Assembly (NCBI RefSeq): GCF_026240635.1
Contig: NZ_CP110848.1
Coordinates: forward strand, 2,048,501-2,112,500
Length of the DNA: 64,000 nt
Direction of reading: 5' to 3'
Source: Trichothermofontia sichuanensis B231
GTDB taxonomy: Bacteria > Cyanobacteriota > Cyanobacteriia > B231
Below are positions 56,374 through 64,000 of the stretch, piece after piece. Within the stretch, counting starts at the first letter, position 1. Each line of letters opens with the position of its first letter. The notes beneath the pieces are model-generated. The model was not told the origin of the DNA. It searched no databases and worked only from the letters and a program-made list of their open reading frames with translations. Position numbers and translations under genes: made by a program.

Positions 56374-57882
56374 CTAAACGCTGAGGGCTAATCTGTGTAA
56401 GCCTGAATTTACCAAGTATCCTACTAGAAAGGCAAACGGAATAATAAAGGCAACCATCGCGATCGTGAGCTTGGCCCCCTGTTCTTTGAGCATAATCTGC
56501 AACTGCGCCACGCAGGGCAAAAATAAAGTGAGCACGATCGCAGCAACCAATAGCTGAGACCCCGTCAGAACCCCATTCTGTTGCAGATCAAATAACCCGG
56601 CTGCCCCATAATCCCGTCGGAAAAATCCATAAATAAAAACCGGTGCCGCTGTTCCTGGTAAACCGAGCCAACCCATCACAGGCTCTAACCCCCGTACCAA
56701 CAGATCAAACACCCCCGTTAAGCGACCCACCCAAATAATTACAGAAGCCCAAATAAACAGGGGAATGATTTCCCAGAAGTACCACTTCATACGTACATAG
56801 GTTTTCGTAAGCACATTGCTTAGTTTGGGTAACCGCAGGGGAGGAACCTCCATATAGAAACTTGCCTTCTGCCCCGGTAATAATCGCGACACCAAATAAC
56901 CCATAGTCATGAAAATACTGCTAATAATGCTAGCCCAGAGCAACAACGCGACAGGTTTTTGCGCTAATAGTCCCAAAATTAATCCCCATTGAGCGGCACA
57001 GGGCACAGCCAGCGACAATAGGAAGATCGCAATGATCCGTTCACGCCTCGTTTCCAAGGTGCGAGTGACCATGGTGGCCATCGTGTCACACCCTAACCCT
57101 AACACTATTGGAATCACGGCACGACCCGATAGGCCAATCAGGCTAAACAGGCGATCGAGCATCAAGGATAAGCGCGGCAGATAGCCACTATCCTCCAGCA
57201 AAGAAAACACGAGGAAATAAGTTGCAACAACGGGTAAAACAATCGCGATCGCATAACGAATTCCCAGGGTAATGATGCCATAGTCATTGGCAATCAGGTC
57301 CTGCACAACAGGCCAAGGAATGAGGAGACTGACCCCGTGATTGACCACGGGCGTAATGCGATTCTCAAAAAATGTTTCGATCAGATCAACCAGCGTGCCC
57401 GCTCCAAACTGGCCCACGAACTGGTAAACCCCAAAGTACAAAATCAGCAGTAAGAGGGGAAACCCGGTCAGGGGATTCACCGTGATTTGATGTAACCGTT
57501 CCGCCAACGGGACAGTGTTCTGGGATGGAGCCGATAGGGTTGCTGACTCTAGCTCCCAGGCCAGTTGTTGCCGACTTTGGGCAATCGCTAAGCTCAGGGG
57601 TTGTTCCAGTTGCGCCTGGGTCGCGGCGATGATGGCACTAATCTGTTGTTGTTGTTGTGAGTCAAGCTGTAATTCTGCCGCCAGGACGGGATCCTTTTGA
57701 AGCAGTAGTAGGGCAAGACTGCGCAGGGTGAGTTGCACATCGAGAGAGGCTTCTCTTGAGAAGACGCTAGAAGATTCTTCAAGGGACAGGCTGCGCGAAC
57801 GGACGTTCGCCTCCGCCAAAATCCTTTCTATCTGCGTAATCGCCGTTTCAATGGGGCGTGGATACACGACGGGTTGAGACAT
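56374..57882 (-). CDS. feoB: FeoB-type iron permease, separate polypeptide
   Basis: This 502-residue protein corresponds to the membrane part of FeoB. After a helical N-terminal spacer (1-125), about eight or nine membrane helices follow with the two gate motifs: GLGCDTMATMVTRTLETRRE plus VPCAAQWGLILGL, and LPCVAQLQIMLKEQG. These Cys-containing Gate motifs line the ferrous iron path. The ATG at 57882 has AGGA about 10 bases upstream. It overlaps the GTPase gene by 35 bases in another frame, suggesting coupled translation. feoA is not visible here. Confidence 0.87.
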   Translation of the reverse strand: MSQPVVYPRPIETAITQIERILAEANVRSRSLSLEESSSVFSREASLDVQLTLRSLALLLLQKDPVLAAELQLDSQQQQQISAIIAATQAQLEQPLSLAIAQSRQQLAWELESATLSAPSQNTVPLAERLHQITVNPLTGFPLLLLILYFGVYQFVGQFGAGTLVDLIETFFENRITPVVNHGVSLLIPWPVVQDLIANDYGIITLGIRYAIAIVLPVVATYFLVFSLLEDSGYLPRLSLMLDRLFSLIGLSGRAVIPIVLGLGCDTMATMVTRTLETRRERIIAIFLLSLAVPCAAQWGLILGLLAQKPVALLLWASIISSIFMTMGYLVSRLLPGQKASFYMEVPPLRLPKLSNVLTKTYVRMKWYFWEIIPLFIWASVIIWVGRLTGVFDLLVRGLEPVMGWLGLPGTAAPVFIYGFFRRDYGAAGLFDLQQNGVLTGSQLLVAAIVLTLFLPCVAQLQIMLKEQGAKLTIAMVAFIIPFAFLVGYLVNSGLHRLALSV

Positions 57883-58477
57883 GGTTCGCAATCCTGGTTT
57901 TAAGTTCGGCAATACCCCGGTTTTGGGCCGCAGCGGTCAGCACAATCGGAATTCCCAATTGGGGCTCTAAGCGATCCGCTTGAATATGGAGGCGCAGCTG
58001 CTGCGCTTCATCGATCATATTCAGAACCAATAGGACAGGTAATCCTGCCTCTAATAATTGCAAGGTTAGCGGCAACATCCGCCCCAAATTTTTCACATCC
58101 ACGACATGAATGACTAACGTCACCGGCCAATGGATGAGTAAATCCCGTGTCACCCGCTCTTCTTCAGTGATGGGCAGGAGAGAGTACATCCCCGGTGTAT
58201 CGATGACTTGAAACGTCTGGCTGCCGATCGTGGCCTGCCCCTGGGTAATTTCCACCGTCGTACCCGGATAGTTGGAGACGGTGACATAGGTCCCGGTGAG
58301 CGCATGAAACAACACGCTTTTACCCACATTCGGGCTGCCCACCAAGGCGATCGTGGGTAGCTGGGGGGGCAGGAGCGGATTCGCCGGCGTCTGGGGCGAT
58401 CGCCATAACCAACGCCAACGACGCTGGGCTGAAGCAGTTTGGGTATGACAACCCGATCGACAGTGGTGGCAATTCAT
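57848..58477 (-). CDS. FeoB-type small GTPase, separate polypeptide
   Basis: This 209-residue protein equals the N-terminal G domain of FeoB: G1 GSPNVGKS (47-54), G2 SNYPGTTVE, G3 DTPGMYSLLP, G4 LNMIDEA. The C-terminal helical part of the cytosolic domain is moved to the permease gene. The N-terminus has a Cys/His cluster, MNCHHCRSGCH, that could bind iron or zinc. An arginine/tryptophan-rich link follows. The gene precedes and overlaps the permease gene, so the two make a split FeoB. Confidence 0.87.
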   Translation of the reverse strand: MNCHHCRSGCHTQTASAQRRWRWLWRSPQTPANPLLPPQLPTIALVGSPNVGKSVLFHALTGTYVTVSNYPGTTVEITQGQATIGSQTFQVIDTPGMYSLLPITEEERVTRDLLIHWPVTLVIHVVDVKNLGRMLPLTLQLLEAGLPVLLVLNMIDEAQQLRLHIQADRLEPQLGIPIVLTAAAQNRGIAELKTRIANHVSTRRVSTPH

Positions 58478-58689
58478 AAAATTTTGCTATTAAGCACGAA
58501 AATGATCAGGGGTAGCCAACTGCCCGGTCAACCCAGGATAGTTGCGCTACCTTGCTATTTTAAGATCATTATCGATAAATATTCTCAATTAAGATCAATT
58601 AATTTTGACTGAGCGTTCCCTGGACCGGTGCGTGGGGGCATTGGTTCCAGATGGATATGGCCTCCTTGGCAGCGCCTCAAGCGAGGAGA

Positions 58690-58858
58690 TCTCGGAGAAG
58701 CAAACCCTCACCCTAAATCTCTCTCCCAGAGCGGGAGCGGGACTGGCAACTCCGGCTCCCCTTCTCACCACATGGGAGAAGGGGTTGGGCAATGAGGGCT
58801 GCCGGTCGGCTCCAGAGCCAAACCTTAACGGTGTACTGAGTAAATTAGGTAAAGGCTA
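58690..58858 (+). repeat. family B element, copy B5 (left end decayed)
   Basis: The right end is GTGTACTGAGTAAATTAGGT followed by AAAGGCTAT, and TGCCGGTCGG matches the B core. It lies upstream of the split feoB. Confidence 0.7.
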
Positions 58859-58971
58859 TCAGTAAGACTATCAGTAAGAGAGTAACCTTTAACAGCAACA
58901 AGGAATTGTGAACGATGCCTTTGCCAAGGACTCTAGCCGTATAACGGTTAAGTTATGCTGCCGTGCTAATC

Positions 58972-59083
58972 GGTTCTTCTGGGATTTTGGGGTAAGCAGT
59001 ATCAGCAGCTACAAATAAACGATCGCAAATGCTGAGTTTATGGTGGGGGCGCGTAGCGCCCCCACCATAAACTCAGAAGAGCC
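58972..59083 (+). repeat. family C element, copy C4 (112 bp)
   Basis: Ends GGTTCTTCTGGG and CTCAGAAGAGCC, palindrome intact with loop CGTAG. Confidence 0.88.
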
Positions 59084-59533
59084 ATTAAGTCTATGTTAGA
59101 GGATTTGGTTTAAGCTAGTCCTCCAACCGCAATTGCTACGGCTACAGGCAAGAAAAATTTCACCTGTGGCACCACTCTGTCGACCTTGCAGAGCAGCACC
59201 GTAGGGATTGGATTTCGTCACTGAGAGCCTGACAAAATTGCCTTTGATATTCGGTGAAGGGTGATGGGTTGGGTGAAGAACGGACAGCGGACATAGCTGA
59301 CACCAAGAATTAAGCATCTATTTCTTTTAAAAGTAATCGTCCTAATATGGTTTAGGCTCATAAGGGAGGAATGTCAGAGTTATCAATTTCTTTCTCTGTG
59401 AGCGAGTCAACTTTCTCCCAATTCGTCTCTGATGTATTGTTCATAGCGTTTTTATTCATCAGGTATAATAACCAGTAACTTATCCTTTCAGTCACCATGA
59501 AACATTAGGGTGAGATACGCCAGGTAACCAGCT
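59084..59533. other. intergenic stretch before Uma2 gene
   Basis: About 450 bases without a supported gene. A minus-strand frame at 59096-59317 has several cysteines but nothing recognisable. The last 150 bases are AT-rich, as expected for a promoter. Confidence 0.35.
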
Positions 59534-60085
59534 ATGACCATTGCAACTGCAAAATGGACGATCGCTGACTATCACGCCATGATTGCAGCGGGTATCCTTG
59601 ACGATCGACCGGTTGAACTGATTCATGGAGAAATTATCGAGATGGCACCCGAAGGGGAACCCCATGCGTATTTGAGCACAGTATCTGGACATTATTTGGC
59701 CCAAGTACTAGGCGATCGAGCGTTGGTTCGCCCTGCTAAACCCATCACGCTGCCGAATGCCTCTGAGCCAGAACCCGATATCGCCATTGTGCAACCCTTA
59801 GGGCGAGAATACCTCAGCCATCATCCCTACCCCGAAAACATCTTTTGGCTGATCGAATACGCCAACGCCAATCTCAGCAAAGACCTGGAAATCAAACGCC
59901 GACTCTATGCCGAAGTCCAAATCCCTGAGTATTGGGTAGTCAACTTACAAACCCAACAATTGATTGTCTTCCGCGATCCTCAAAATGGCGACTATAACAC
60001 TCGTTTTACCCTGAGCGAGGGCGTCATTTCACCCTTGGCCTTTCCCGATGTTTCAGTCTCCGTGGCCGCGATCGTCAGCCTCTAA
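59534..60085 (+). CDS. Uma2-family protein (DUF820)
   Basis: This 183-residue protein has the PD-(D/E)xK-like Uma2 fold, expanded in cyanobacteria. Conserved parts are WTIADYHAMIAAGILDDRPV, ELIHGEIIEMAPEG, EPEPDIAIVQP (acidic core), FWLIEYANANLSKDLEIKR (E-x-K type) and YAEVQIPEYWVVNLQ. The catalytic-type residues are all present, so it looks intact. The biological role is unsettled; nuclease activity is inferred from the fold. Confidence 0.9.
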   Translation: MTIATAKWTIADYHAMIAAGILDDRPVELIHGEIIEMAPEGEPHAYLSTVSGHYLAQVLGDRALVRPAKPITLPNASEPEPDIAIVQPLGREYLSHHPYPENIFWLIEYANANLSKDLEIKRRLYAEVQIPEYWVVNLQTQQLIVFRDPQNGDYNTRFTLSEGVISPLAFPDVSVSVAAIVSL

Positions 60086-60142
60086 TCGCTTGCCCCTTAT
60101 GCAATAACCCCCTAATCGCTTGCCCCTTATGCAGCACCCCCC
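60083..60142. repeat. two 30-bp tandem copies at the Uma2 stop
   Basis: TAATCGCTTGCCCCTTATGC plus ten similar bases occurs twice. It starts within the Uma2 stop codon. Confidence 0.75.
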
Positions 60143-60164
60143 TAATCTTGAAACTGCAACGCTT

Positions 60165-60197
60165 GTATAGTTATTTATGATTGAGGTAAAGGCTGTA
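60165..60197 (+). repeat. fused terminal remnants of families A and B
   Basis: TATAGTTATTTATGATTGAG begins with the alternative A end and continues into the family B right end GGTAAAGGCTGTA. It is a 33-base scar. Confidence 0.6.
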
Positions 60198-60205
60198 AGA
60201 CACCC

Positions 60206-60571
60206 TTAAAGGTATTCGCGTAAAAACTCAAAGGGATCATCTTCCCAACAGGGTTCGGGGAACAGGGTCAACAAAACCTGGGCGATGTCGGCTTCCACCT
60301 CCTCAATCCCGTCATAATGGAATAGGGTATCGAGTGCTTTGATATCTCGATCGCGCAAGGGGGCAATCAGGACAGCAAAACTGCGTAAGCTACTCTGACT
60401 CCGTTGGCCATCCTGTTTAGCGAGTCCTTCTGACCCCGGATGCATGACGGGAGCCGCATAAAAATCCGTCTGGGGTCCTCGCTGGGTTAATGCGGGTGAG
60501 TTATAGCGGGGCAACTCACCGGAAAACGCGACATCGTCATTGTCGGAACTAGAAGTGCTAGTAGTGGGCAT
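60206..60571 (-). CDS. conserved cyanobacterial protein, unknown
   Basis: This 121-residue protein has a Ser/Asp-rich N-terminus and a compact C-terminal half (IAPLRDRDIKALDTLFHYDG, then VEADIAQVLLTLFPEPCWED). No motif is known to me. The acidic, aromatic C-terminus (DDPFEFLREYL) looks selected. It precedes ycf46 on the same strand, about 190 bases away. Confidence 0.6.
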   Translation of the reverse strand: MPTTSTSSSDNDDVAFSGELPRYNSPALTQRGPQTDFYAAPVMHPGSEGLAKQDGQRSQSSLRSFAVLIAPLRDRDIKALDTLFHYDGIEEVEADIAQVLLTLFPEPCWEDDPFEFLREYL

Positions 60572-60759
60572 CAGGCAAAACGTGCCAGTAAACGATTACT
60601 CCCAATAACAGCATTCCCTGTTACAAGTGTTAATTCTCTACTTTAGCGTTTGTCTCGCCGATCGCCAGTGATCTGGGTCCTATTCAGCCCTTCCCCCCTA
60701 CCACAGATGAGCGAAAATACTCAGGAGGGTAACACCCCCTATTGACTGGCACTTTGGGG

Positions 60760-62274
60760 TTAGGTGCCCAGCGATCGCGATCCTGGGAAGTTACTATAGC
60801 GGGAGGCGGGTCGTGCTTTGCCAGCTGCGGCCCATTCCTGGAGGAATTGGATCTGCTCTTGGGCCGTGCGGGCCAGGGGAATCACCTGGCTAGCCGCTTC
60901 CAAGATATCCTCGTTGGTAAAATCGCGATTTTGGCTAAAGGCAATGTGCATCGCTTCGACCAGCACTTGCTCAATCTCCGCCCCCGAAAAGTCGGGGGTT
61001 TCATAGGCAAGGCGATCGAGGTCATATTGTTTGAGGGTATGGGGCCGCAGGCGGGACAGGTGAACCCCAAAGATCGCCCGCCGTTCCTCCTGATTCGGTA
61101 ACCCAACAAAGAAAATTTCATCAAACCGGCCCTTGCGCAACATCTCCGGTGGTAAGGCACGGACATTATTTGCCGTAGCCACCACAAACACCGGCGAAGT
61201 TTTCTCCGCCAGCCAAGTGATAAAGGTACCAAAGACCCGATTGGCCGTCCCCGCATCGCCCCGGCCATCCAACCCGGCAAACGCTTTATCAATTTCATCG
61301 ATCCACAACACACAGGGAGCCAGGGCTTCTGCCAACTGGATCATCTGGCGCGTGCGCGATTCCGACTCCCCCACCAAGCCCCCAAACAACCGCCCCACGT
61401 CCAGCCGCAGCAGGGGCAAGTGCCAATGGTGGGCAATAGCCTTAGCCGTCAGGGATTTGCCCGTTCCCTGGATACCCACCAGCAACAACCCACGGGGATG
61501 GGGCAGGCCATACTGCCGCGCCCGTTCCGAGAAAGCCCCTCCCCGGCGCAGCAGCCAGTCTTTTAAGTTATCCAGCCCCCCAATATCCGTCATCGCTTCG
61601 TGGGCGGGATAAAAGTCAAGAATTTGGGTCTGACGAATCGTTTGTCGCTTTTCCTCCAGCACCAGATCAATATCTTCCGGACGCAATTCCTGGTGGGTAG
61701 CGATCGCCCGTGCCAGGACCCGACGAATCCGCTCGATCGACAACCCCTGGCAAGAGCGCACCAACTCATCCAACAACCGTCCCGTCGGCGGCGACCCCAG
61801 GGACGACAGCAACCGCTCCACTTCCGCCCGGATCTCATCCGCATTGGGGAGCGGGAATTCCAGAACAGTCATACAGTCGCTCAGGTCCTCTGGGATGCTG
61901 ATGTGCGGAGCCAGAATGACCAGATTCTTCGGCTGGGACTTCAAGCGCTTAGCCAAATTGCGCAACTTACGGGAAATCGCAATGTCCTCCAAAAACCGGT
62001 GGAAGTCACGCAGGATGAAAATCCCCGCCGCCTCCGTAGGTAGTTTTTCCACAAATTCCAGGGCTTGCAGGGGGTTGCGCCGACCAAAACCGGCATCGTT
62101 AGGATTGCCCTGGTAGCCATCAACAAAATCCCAGGTATACACCGCCCGTTGGCCCTGCTGCTGAGCCACCTGGGCGATCGCGGTTTCTAAACGCTCTTCC
62201 TCCCGTGTGACCAGGTAAAGCAGCGAGTAGCGGGCACGCAACAGGAGGCCAAATTCATCCTGAAAATTCATCAT
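60760..62274 (-). CDS. ycf46: Ycf46-like AAA+ ATPase
   Basis: This 504-residue protein is the cyanobacterial and chloroplast Ycf46 AAA+ family. The N-terminal half (1-225) has a non-catalytic ATPase-like fold. The AAA+ domain follows, with Walker A GIQGTGKS (267-274), Walker [11 protein letters not shown] near 326, the second-region signature [14 protein letters not shown], and the small lid ending [18 protein letters not shown]. Ycf46 is implicated in regulating photosynthesis or inorganic carbon uptake in Synechocystis, but its target is unclear. Confidence 0.93.
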   Translation of the reverse strand: MMNFQDEFGLLLRARYSLLYLVTREEERLETAIAQVAQQQGQRAVYTWDFVDGYQGNPNDAGFGRRNPLQALEFVEKLPTEAAGIFILRDFHRFLEDIAISRKLRNLAKRLKSQPKNLVILAPHISIPEDLSDCMTVLEFPLPNADEIRAEVERLLSSLGSPPTGRLLDELVRSCQGLSIERIRRVLARAIATHQELRPEDIDLVLEEKRQTIRQTQILDFYPAHEAMTDIGGLDNLKDWLLRRGGAFSERARQYGLPHPRGLLLVGIQGTGKSLTAKAIAHHWHLPLLRLDVGRLFGGLVGESESRTRQMIQLAEALAPCVLWIDEIDKAFAGLDGRGDAGTANRVFGTFITWLAEKTSPVFVVATANNVRALPPEMLRKGRFDEIFFVGLPNQEERRAIFGVHLSRLRPHTLKQYDLDRLAYETPDFSGAEIEQVLVEAMHIAFSQNRDFTNEDILEAASQVIPLARTAQEQIQFLQEWAAAGKARPASRYSNFPGSRSLGT

Positions 62275-62320
62275 TAACCATGAGATGGGGAAACAACGGC
62301 AAACTGGCGGCCAGAACGGA

Positions 62321-62638
62321 TCACTGCCAAAATTTTACGGTGAGTCGGGCAGCAACATCCTTCGCGTAGGGCCACGGTTCGGGAAGCCGAATCGTCCGTT
62401 CCCAACCTTTGCAGTCTGACTCGGAAGGAACATAAAGGCGTTTGCGGAGGTGTTCCAGTAAACGCATCAAACAGCTTAAGAGTCCTTTGCGTTGGGAGAT
62501 CCCCCAAGCTTCAACCTCCTCAATCAGATTCTCCCAGTCTAGGTGTTCAAAATCCCTGGCTCTGAGCTTGGTAACAGTATCTTCCACCCACAGCAAAATA
62601 TCTGTTTCATAGAGAGAGGGGGGGTTGAGCATGGACAT
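62321..62638 (-). CDS. DUF29 protein with internal deletion
   Basis: The N-terminal part (LYETDILLWVEDTVTKLRAR, LDWENLIEEVEAWG, LLSCLMRLLEHLRKRLYVP) is clear DUF29. After KGWERTIR the protein jumps to LPEPWPYAKDVAARLTVKFW, which resembles the usual DUF29 end (FPxxCPYxxEQVLDPDFW). About 40-45 residues of the normal middle helix are missing, giving 105 instead of about 150. The frame is intact. It may be a decaying copy. Function of DUF29 is unknown. Confidence 0.7.
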   Translation of the reverse strand: MSMLNPPSLYETDILLWVEDTVTKLRARDFEHLDWENLIEEVEAWGISQRKGLLSCLMRLLEHLRKRLYVPSESDCKGWERTIRLPEPWPYAKDVAARLTVKFWQ

Positions 62639-62706
62639 ACGACCACAGTAGGCGAGGTGTCTATCTTTCAGAATCAGGCATCAAATACAGTGGCAGTGGC
62701 GAAAAC

Positions 62707-62818
62707 GGCCCTCCTGGATTTATGGTGCGAGCGCTAAGCGCTCCTACCATAAACCTAACATTTCAAATCTTGTGTTTGTAGTTGCGGATAGGGTTTACAC
62801 CCAAATATCGGAAGAGTC
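62707..62818 (-). repeat. diverged family C element, copy C5
   Basis: The reversed element has the same layout: palindrome TTTATGGT(G/A)-type arms and a far end TCGGAAGAGTC. Many positions differ, but the arms remain complementary over most of their length. It ends 7 bases before the yceD stop. Confidence 0.7.
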
Positions 62819-62824
62819 AGAAAA

Positions 62825-63340
62825 CTACGAAGAAAGCTGATTTTTCAGCGACTCCAACGCTGCCCAACGGCGATCGATCGCCGTACTCAACTCAGGAGCA
62901 CGATCGTCTTCTGGGATAATGCCGGGACAGGTCGCATCACACAGTTGACGCAGGGGCAGAGCCAAACACATCTGCTCATAGAGCCAACCCACTGGATCAA
63001 ACATACCGTGTGGGGAGAGGGACTCAACCAGATCCTCTGGGGCCACCTCTAGTTCAGCCGGTAAAGTATTCGCCACCCGCTCAGCCGCCTCATCCAGCCA
63101 GATCAACTCGCTAGTGTTGGCTACTAGCCGATAGTTATACTGTTGCAAGCAGCGATCGCAGGTAAGGGTTATGATCGCCTCCGCCTGGGTCGATACCTCC
63201 AGATAGGTATGACAGTGGGTGACCTGCACCCAACCTTGTACCGGGGTTAACGTGGGAAGATCGGCCAGAAATTCCTTCACCGTCCACCGCACCGTGTGAT
63301 CCGGCGATCGCGCAATTTGGGGAATGGGGATTGGAGTCAC
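62825..63340 (-). CDS. yceD: YceD/DUF177 family protein
   Basis: This 171-residue protein belongs to the YceD (DUF177) family, linked to 23S rRNA accumulation in other bacteria and plastids. The metal-knuckle CDRCLQQY in the middle and the C-terminal ALPLRQLCDATCPG motif are diagnostic. It sits downstream of khpB and yidC, 21 bases from khpB, an arrangement typical of cyanobacteria. The gene rpmF, its partner elsewhere, is not next to it. Confidence 0.88.
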   Translation of the reverse strand: MTPIPIPQIARSPDHTVRWTVKEFLADLPTLTPVQGWVQVTHCHTYLEVSTQAEAIITLTCDRCLQQYNYRLVANTSELIWLDEAAERVANTLPAELEVAPEDLVESLSPHGMFDPVGWLYEQMCLALPLRQLCDATCPGIIPEDDRAPELSTAIDRRWAALESLKNQLSS

Positions 63341-63361
63341 GGTTCGTCACCTCACCAGACG

Positions 63362-63883
63362 TTAAGCACCAACCTCCCCAGGCGCAGCCTTCGGCTGGAC
63401 CACCAGATGGCGGGCCGGTTCCCGACCCTGGCTGAAGGTTTCCAGATCGTCGTAGCCGGACAGGAGGTTGTGAATATGTCGCCGTTCCGCCGCAGACAGG
63501 TGTGCGATCACATAGGGTTGACCCGTTGCCCGCACATGGGCAATAGCCGCCTCAGCTAAAGCTTGCAGTTCCGCCTGGCGCTTCACCCGGTAGCCATGCA
63601 GTTCGATCGTATACGCATGTTGCTCCTCCGGCGGTTGACCGAGGTTGACAATCGTATTGGCTAAATACTGAAGGGCATCTAGCACTTCCCCATGTTCACC
63701 GATCAGGATCTTGACCTGCTCCGGCGTCAAATTGTCTTCCGCGATCGTCAACCAGATACTACCCGATGCCTGCGCAAGATCATGCTGCTCAATGCTCACG
63801 GCAGCCGGTAAGTTGGCAAGTTTGAGAAGCTCCTGCAACCAAATCTGGCCACGTTGAAGACCTGCATCAGCGATCGACGTCAT
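63362..63883 (-). CDS. khpB: Jag/KhpB RNA-binding protein (KH + R3H)
   Basis: This protein of about 173 residues carries a KH-like domain (VKILIGEHGEVLDALQYLAN) and a C-terminal R3H domain (YVIAHLSAAERRHIHNLLSG, whose R-x3-H is ERRHIH). The Jag N-terminal domain is missing or very short, as in most cyanobacterial members. It follows yidC closely, as in most bacteria. Its partner KhpA and the RNA targets are not in view. The ATG at 63883 is used; another lies two codons earlier. Confidence 0.88.
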   Translation of the reverse strand: MTSIADAGLQRGQIWLQELLKLANLPAAVSIEQHDLAQASGSIWLTIAEDNLTPEQVKILIGEHGEVLDALQYLANTIVNLGQPPEEQHAYTIELHGYRVKRQAELQALAEAAIAHVRATGQPYVIAHLSAAERRHIHNLLSGYDDLETFSQGREPARHLVVQPKAAPGEVGA

Positions 63884-63897
63884 GATCATTGGCCCGA

Positions 63898-64000
63898 CTA
63901 TTTGGACGATTTCGGCTGGGACTTTTTGGCTGACTTCGCTGGTTTATTAGGCGTCGGTTTAGCGACAACAGATTTGGGTTCAAAGGGCAAGGTTTTGCGA
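63898..64000 (-). CDS. yidC: C-terminal end of YidC membrane insertase (partial)
   Basis: Only the last 34 codons are present. The tail RKTLPFEPKSVVAKPTPNKP and the following Lys/Ser-rich residues match the basic, cytoplasmic C-terminus of cyanobacterial YidC/Oxa1. Synteny (yidC-khpB-yceD) supports the call. The rest lies beyond 64000. Confidence 0.7.
   Translation of the reverse strand, partial: RKTLPFEPKSVVAKPTPNKPAKSAKKSQPKSSK

Noticed and set aside
59096-59317. 73-residue minus-strand ORF with several cysteines
   Set aside because: Lies between element C4 and an AT-rich promoter region and matches nothing known to me; could be a transposase scar but without evidence.

Overview
The window is chromosomal DNA of a cyanobacterium. 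HIP1 palindromes (GCGATCGC) occur throughout, and the gene set is that of an oxygenic phototroph with an outer membrane: a high-light-inducible protein, sulfolipid synthesis (sqdB, sqdX), a delta-12 desaturase (desA), Ycf46, Zam, an Rbp-type RNA-binding protein next to rpsU, and several cyanobacterial DUFs (DUF2605, DUF2973, DUF3318). I cannot place it to genus. No rRNA, tRNA, CRISPR array or transposase gene was found.

Layout. 1-5 kb: a DUF1877 gene cut by the window edge, a small membrane protein, then zam-ubiX. 5-12 kb: a LapA-like protein, a GT2 glycosyltransferase, uvrB and recN, with a broken Uma2-type gene running antisense into the recN 3' end. 12.5-21 kb: an envelope block, all on the + strand: Omp85/BamA, lpxC, fabZ, lpxA, a polyprenyl-phosphate sugar transferase and a proline-rich lipoprotein. 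lpxB is not in the window. 21-24.8 kb: corA, then egtC-egtB (ergothioneine type) on the - strand. 25-27 kb: an accessory island with a HEPN-like protein flanked by integron attC-like half-sites, followed by a decayed ORF. 27.8-34 kb: a DUF4347/RTX secreted protein, a small exported protein, isoaspartyl peptidase and ilvA. 34-39 kb: rbp-rpsU, a gamma-glutamylcyclotransferase-like gene broken by an in-frame TGA, DUF2973/DUF2605, thrS and an exported protein. 39.8-44.3 kb: sqdB, sqdX, ygfZ, hli. 44-54 kb: an unknown protein, a ThiO-like oxidase, the C-terminal half of an ABC-F protein, a NUDIX hydrolase, a GT-C-like membrane protein, a CobW GTPase and, divergently, desA. 54-64 kb: DUF3318, a heptose kinase, a two-gene feoB, Uma2, ycf46, a shortened DUF29, and yceD-khpB-yidC.

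The most striking feature is the density of short non-coding elements. I define four families by eye. Family A is about 107 bp with imperfect terminal inverted repeats beginning TATrGTCA. Family B is about 165-190 bp with ends TACAGCCTTTACCT. Family C is 112 bp and centred on a long perfect palindrome. Family D is a single 172-bp copy. A and B behave like MITEs that use TA as target: one A copy sits inside a B copy, and three elements lie end to end sharing TA dinucleotides. They have also shaped genes. A C copy replaces the first half of an ABC-F gene and supplies its start codon. A B copy abuts the egtC start codon. A truncated A copy lies just before the broken cyclotransferase gene. The best leads for new biology are these gene-remodelling elements, the HEPN cassette, and Zam, whose RNase II/R domain appears to lack its catalytic aspartate cluster.
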